Of a stretch of 64,000 bases of DNA, positions 61,122-64,000 are shown one piece after another (within the stretch, counting starts at the first letter, position 1; every line of letters starts with the position of its first letter). A program made the position numbers and the translations under genes. Below the pieces are notes generated by a model, which did no database searches, was not told where the DNA came from, and saw only the letters and a program-made list of their open reading frames with translations. This stretch comes from Butyrivibrio sp. GTDB lineage: Bacteria; Bacillota; Clostridia; Lachnospirales; Lachnospiraceae. The stretch is taken from NCBI GenBank assembly GCA_017413105.1, contig JAFPVA010000105.1, positions 1 through 64,000 on the forward strand. Direction: 5' to 3'.

Positions 61122-64000
61122 TTATCGTTTCATCTCTCTGATAATCTGAAGCATTTCATCAGAAGTTGTGATGACTTTACTGTTTGCCTGGAAGCCCCTC
61201 TGGGTTGTGATCATATCAGAAAACTCTTTAGCAAGATCAACGTTACTCCCTTCAAGTACTCCACTGGTAATGTAGCCGCCGATTGTTGTAATGTCATAAG
61301 TACGGGCTGCTCCGGAATTGAGGGACTCCTTATAATAATTTCCTCCGACACTTTCAAGTCCGTTTGCATTTGAAAACTGAACTGTTGCTATCTGCACAAG
61401 TCTTTTGGATTGTCCATTTGTGTATTTCGCCCATACAGAACCATCATTCGTTATGGAGATACCACTCATCTCACCCTTTGGATAACCTTTATTCTCTCCA
61501 TTTAATACATTTCCCTTATAAGCTCCAAAGGTTGAATTATGTCCTACAAGCAGACTTGCGTAATTGGTCGAGTTCCCAAAGTCCATCAGCAGGTCTTTTC
61601 CCAGCGTATCCCATGCATCCTTCGGAAATTCAAAATTATATGAGGTACTTGATGCAATAACCATTTTGGTCTCTGAAAGGTCTACGGTAACATTTCCAAT
61701 AGGAATTACTTCTTCATCAAAAGTAAATAAGGCATCGGTTCCGGCTACGCCGTCTACTGTCGAAAGAGCTCCGGTAGCAGGATCATAATAAAGCTGTACA
61801 GAATAATCCTCTGTATCAGAAATAAGATCATCTGTATCTATTTTATTACCGTTACTGTCAGTAATACTTCTTAATGATAATGTATAATCGTAATCAGGGT
61901 CGTCACTTGAAGCTATTGCAAAACGCAGGCTGTACTGATTACCGTCTGTTCCTGTTACAACTCTGTTAAAGCTCATGTCCTGCATTTTTCCCGTAATGGA
62001 AAATGTAGTATCAGTGACCTTTCCTTCCTCATCGACAGTGGCTCCGTCGTCATCAACTATGTAATACTCAGTATCGGAAAGATCTACTGTTACAGGTCCA
62101 AGTGAAATATCGTTTTCTTCATTGATCGTCTCGAAAGTAAACTCAGCTTCCGTAATGTTCTCACCATCAATGGTAGAAAGCTTTCCTGTAGTGTAATCAT
62201 ATTTCAGCTCTAATGAGTAGTCGGGATCAGTCAGTTCAATCTTTTGATTCTTGGAATCTTTTATGTATTTCAGCGTAAAGGTATAATCGGACACTTCTTC
62301 ATCCTCTTCATCTTCTACGCTTTTCTCTGCCACGAAATGAAGGGTGTACTTCTTTCCGTCTGTCCCATAAATAGTTTTATCAAAGCCCATTTCCTGCATC
62401 ATACCGGAAATTGCAAACTCCGATGACTCTACCTTGCCATCTCCATTATAAGTTTCTTCAGTCTCTCCTATGACATGATAGTTGGTCTTAGAAAAATCCA
62501 CTATCACATCACCTATAGGAAGGGAACTTTCTAATAGAGGAAATTCATAGGTCTCTGCTTCTTCCCCATTTATCGAGGAAAGGAGACCGGTCTCATCATC
62601 ATAATCGAGCTGGATACCATAAGCTGTTCCAAGTCTTGTTGTGTAGCCATCAGAATCTGTGATACTCCTTAAGTAGCAATTCAGATCGTAGGCTGAGTTG
62701 CCGCTGACTTCAGAAGTAAAATTGAGCATGTACGTCTCTCCGTCGGTTCCGGTAACCATCTTGCTAAAACTCATAACATCGGTCTTTTGTGACAGGTCAA
62801 TCCTTGTTTCCACAACCCCACGCTCTATATCTGTAATTATTCCACTATCACTGTAGCCATAGTATACAGCATCCGTAAGGTCAACGGTAACAGGACCTAT
62901 CGCAACGTTATCATCTTCAAAAGAGAAAGTATATTCTTTTACATTTTCGCCATTTATTGTTGATATTGAGTCCGTTGCCCTGCTGAAATAAAGATTTGCT
63001 GTTTTATCGCTAACATCTCTGCTCACACCATTTCCGGAATAGCCAAGCAGTCTAAGCTCCATATCACTTTCAGGATCAATATCTCTTGCAAGTCTGAAAG
63101 CCAGGGTATAGGTTTTGCCGTCTGTTCCTGTTATTTCCTTTTTAAATGTGCTTTCTTCAAGCTTTCCGGACAAAGAAAACTTACTTTCAGTAACAGTTTC
63201 TTTTCCATCAACAACCCCTGTTGTCTCCTCAACTTCTCCCACATTACTGGAATAATAAACGCTATTGGAAAAGTCCATGGTCACAGGACCAATGGGAAGA
63301 CCATCATCAAAGGAAAAAGTATACTTATCATCGCCGTTTGCGACAACCTCTCCGTTTACGTAATCAACAATACTTACAAACTCTCCTTCATCTGAATAAG
63401 CAAGATTAACAGACTGGTTCGTAGTACTGATCCTCTTGCCCTCATCATTATAAATGGCATCCAGGCTAAAGATCAGGTCAGTAGTGTCCGAACCTGATAC
63501 AGGCTGTGATGAAAAATGCAGCTTATACTCTTTTCCGTCTGTTCCGGTAACAACTCTGTTAAATCCGGACATCGGAGTTTTCTCTGTGAGGCTGACCTCT
63601 GTTGCTAACACACCCCCATTGGTATCATAAGTTATCCCATCATCACCGATCTCATAATGGTAGAATCTTGGAGTAATGCTCTCCAGTGTGCCGTCGTGCT
63701 TGTTATATACAAGATAAACTGATTCATCGTAAAACTTATAATCAGTGATCTTCCCTTCAGAATCCAAAACCTTATCAACAGTTAACAGATAGGTATTATC
63801 CTGACTGTCACCGGCATCAGTGAGTGTAAATCTCATAGTATAAGAGTTTCCGTCTGCACCATAGAAAGCCAGAGAGATGGTCTCACCTTCTTCAAGGTCC
63901 TTATCATCCCTGTCAATATTTCCCTTAAAGTGCGCCTCTGTTGTGGCTTTCCCCTCCATAGTCAGAGTCTTCTCACTTATTATTCTAAGATCGCCTGTTC
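61122..64000 (-). CDS. flgE: Flagellar hook protein FlgE, extended and repetitive; N-terminus beyond the right edge
   Basis: At least 958 residues are visible; the frame stays open to the edge (GDLRIISEKTLTMEG precedes the first in-window Met). The C-terminal ~180 residues are typical FlgE (ATVQFSNANGLESVGGNYYK, FSDMITTQRGFQANSKVITT, EMLQIIREMKR). Between lie six divergent repeats of about 135-140 residues, each with (G)TDGKxYxLxF, a GxLSxIxGE turn and IGPVTVDLS. They look like copies of the hook's surface domain. Usual FlgE proteins are 260-800 residues. The terminator follows at 61052. Confidence 0.88.
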   Translation of the reverse strand, partial: TGDLRIISEKTLTMEGKATTEAHFKGNIDRDDKDLEEGETISLAFYGADGNSYTMRFTLTDAGDSQDNTYLLTVDKVLDSEGKITDYKFYDESVYLVYNKHDGTLESITPRFYHYEIGDDGITYDTNGGVLATEVSLTEKTPMSGFNRVVTGTDGKEYKLHFSSQPVSGSDTTDLIFSLDAIYNDEGKRISTTNQSVNLAYSDEGEFVSIVDYVNGEVVANGDDKYTFSFDDGLPIGPVTMDFSNSVYYSSNVGEVEETTGVVDGKETVTESKFSLSGKLEESTFKKEITGTDGKTYTLAFRLARDIDPESDMELRLLGYSGNGVSRDVSDKTANLYFSRATDSISTINGENVKEYTFSFEDDNVAIGPVTVDLTDAVYYGYSDSGIITDIERGVVETRIDLSQKTDVMSFSKMVTGTDGETYMLNFTSEVSGNSAYDLNCYLRSITDSDGYTTRLGTAYGIQLDYDDETGLLSSINGEEAETYEFPLLESSLPIGDVIVDFSKTNYHVIGETEETYNGDGKVESSEFAISGMMQEMGFDKTIYGTDGKKYTLHFVAEKSVEDEEDEEVSDYTFTLKYIKDSKNQKIELTDPDYSLELKYDYTTGKLSTIDGENITEAEFTFETINEENDISLGPVTVDLSDTEYYIVDDDGATVDEEGKVTDTTFSITGKMQDMSFNRVVTGTDGNQYSLRFAIASSDDPDYDYTLSLRSITDSNGNKIDTDDLISDTEDYSVQLYYDPATGALSTVDGVAGTDALFTFDEEVIPIGNVTVDLSETKMVIASSTSYNFEFPKDAWDTLGKDLLMDFGNSTNYASLLVGHNSTFGAYKGNVLNGENKGYPKGEMSGISITNDGSVWAKYTNGQSKRLVQIATVQFSNANGLESVGGNYYKESLNSGAARTYDITTIGGYITSGVLEGSNVDLAKEFSDMITTQRGFQANSKVITTSDEMLQIIREMKR

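Overview
The window looks like chromosome from an anaerobic Gram-positive of the Lachnospiraceae (Clostridia), most like Butyrivibrio or Pseudobutyrivibrio. This is an inference from gene content and order: rpmE-DUF1385-prmC-prfA, a clustered argC/J/B/D set with divergent argG, a Gram-positive type Pel cluster, sortase-built pili, a flagellar hook gene, moderate G+C and strong GGAGG-type ribosome binding sites. Nearly all genes are on the minus strand. I see no rRNA, phage, insertion sequence or CRISPR array.

Layout. 1-126: 5' part of RNase P RNA. 197-2681: anti-sigma factor, ECF sigma factor and a YitT membrane protein, with a run of nine C next to the sigma gene's ribosome binding site. 2788-16413: a ten-gene minus-strand operon for a Pel-like exopolysaccharide: degenerate GH3 protein, PelD with an extra SDR domain, PelE, DUF2194 deacetylase-like protein, PelF, PelG, then CotH, VTC, DUF4956 and DUF4832 proteins. 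It is preceded by an 848-base non-coding stretch with a consensus promoter and an intrinsic terminator before the first gene. 17261-25832: glyA, lipid kinase, PAP2 protein, GT2, DUF1653 protein, holA, comEC. 25866-31256: GerMN lipoprotein, histidine kinase, response regulator, comEA, solute-binding protein. 31253-37697: arginine biosynthesis. 37704-41890: DUF1294, LytTR regulator, DegV, LacI regulator, a DUF5721-like protein, HPt protein. 41991-45286: prfA, prmC, DUF1385, rpmE. 45510-45866: two leucine tRNAs with their own promoters and terminators. 45957-48930: small secreted and membrane proteins, an arginase-family enzyme, MecA. 49177-60529: a seven-gene minus-strand pilus operon. 61122-64000: a very repetitive flagellar hook protein running off the right edge.

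How the parts fit. Three blocks relate to the choice between swimming and surface attachment, and two carry a visible cyclic-di-GMP sensor. PelD keeps an RxxD inhibitory-site motif beside a dead GGDEF motif, the pattern of a c-di-GMP receptor. The pilus operon is preceded by a c-di-GMP-I riboswitch aptamer followed by a terminator. The hook protein gene lies directly upstream of that riboswitch. One second messenger could therefore set exopolysaccharide activity after translation and pilus expression at transcription; that link is inference.

The least explained parts are the Pel leader region (16414-17207), the degenerate GH3 protein, the coiled-coil protein opening the pilus operon, and hairpins placed between pilin and sortase genes. 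Coordinates come from reading the sequence by eye; RNA boundaries are approximate.
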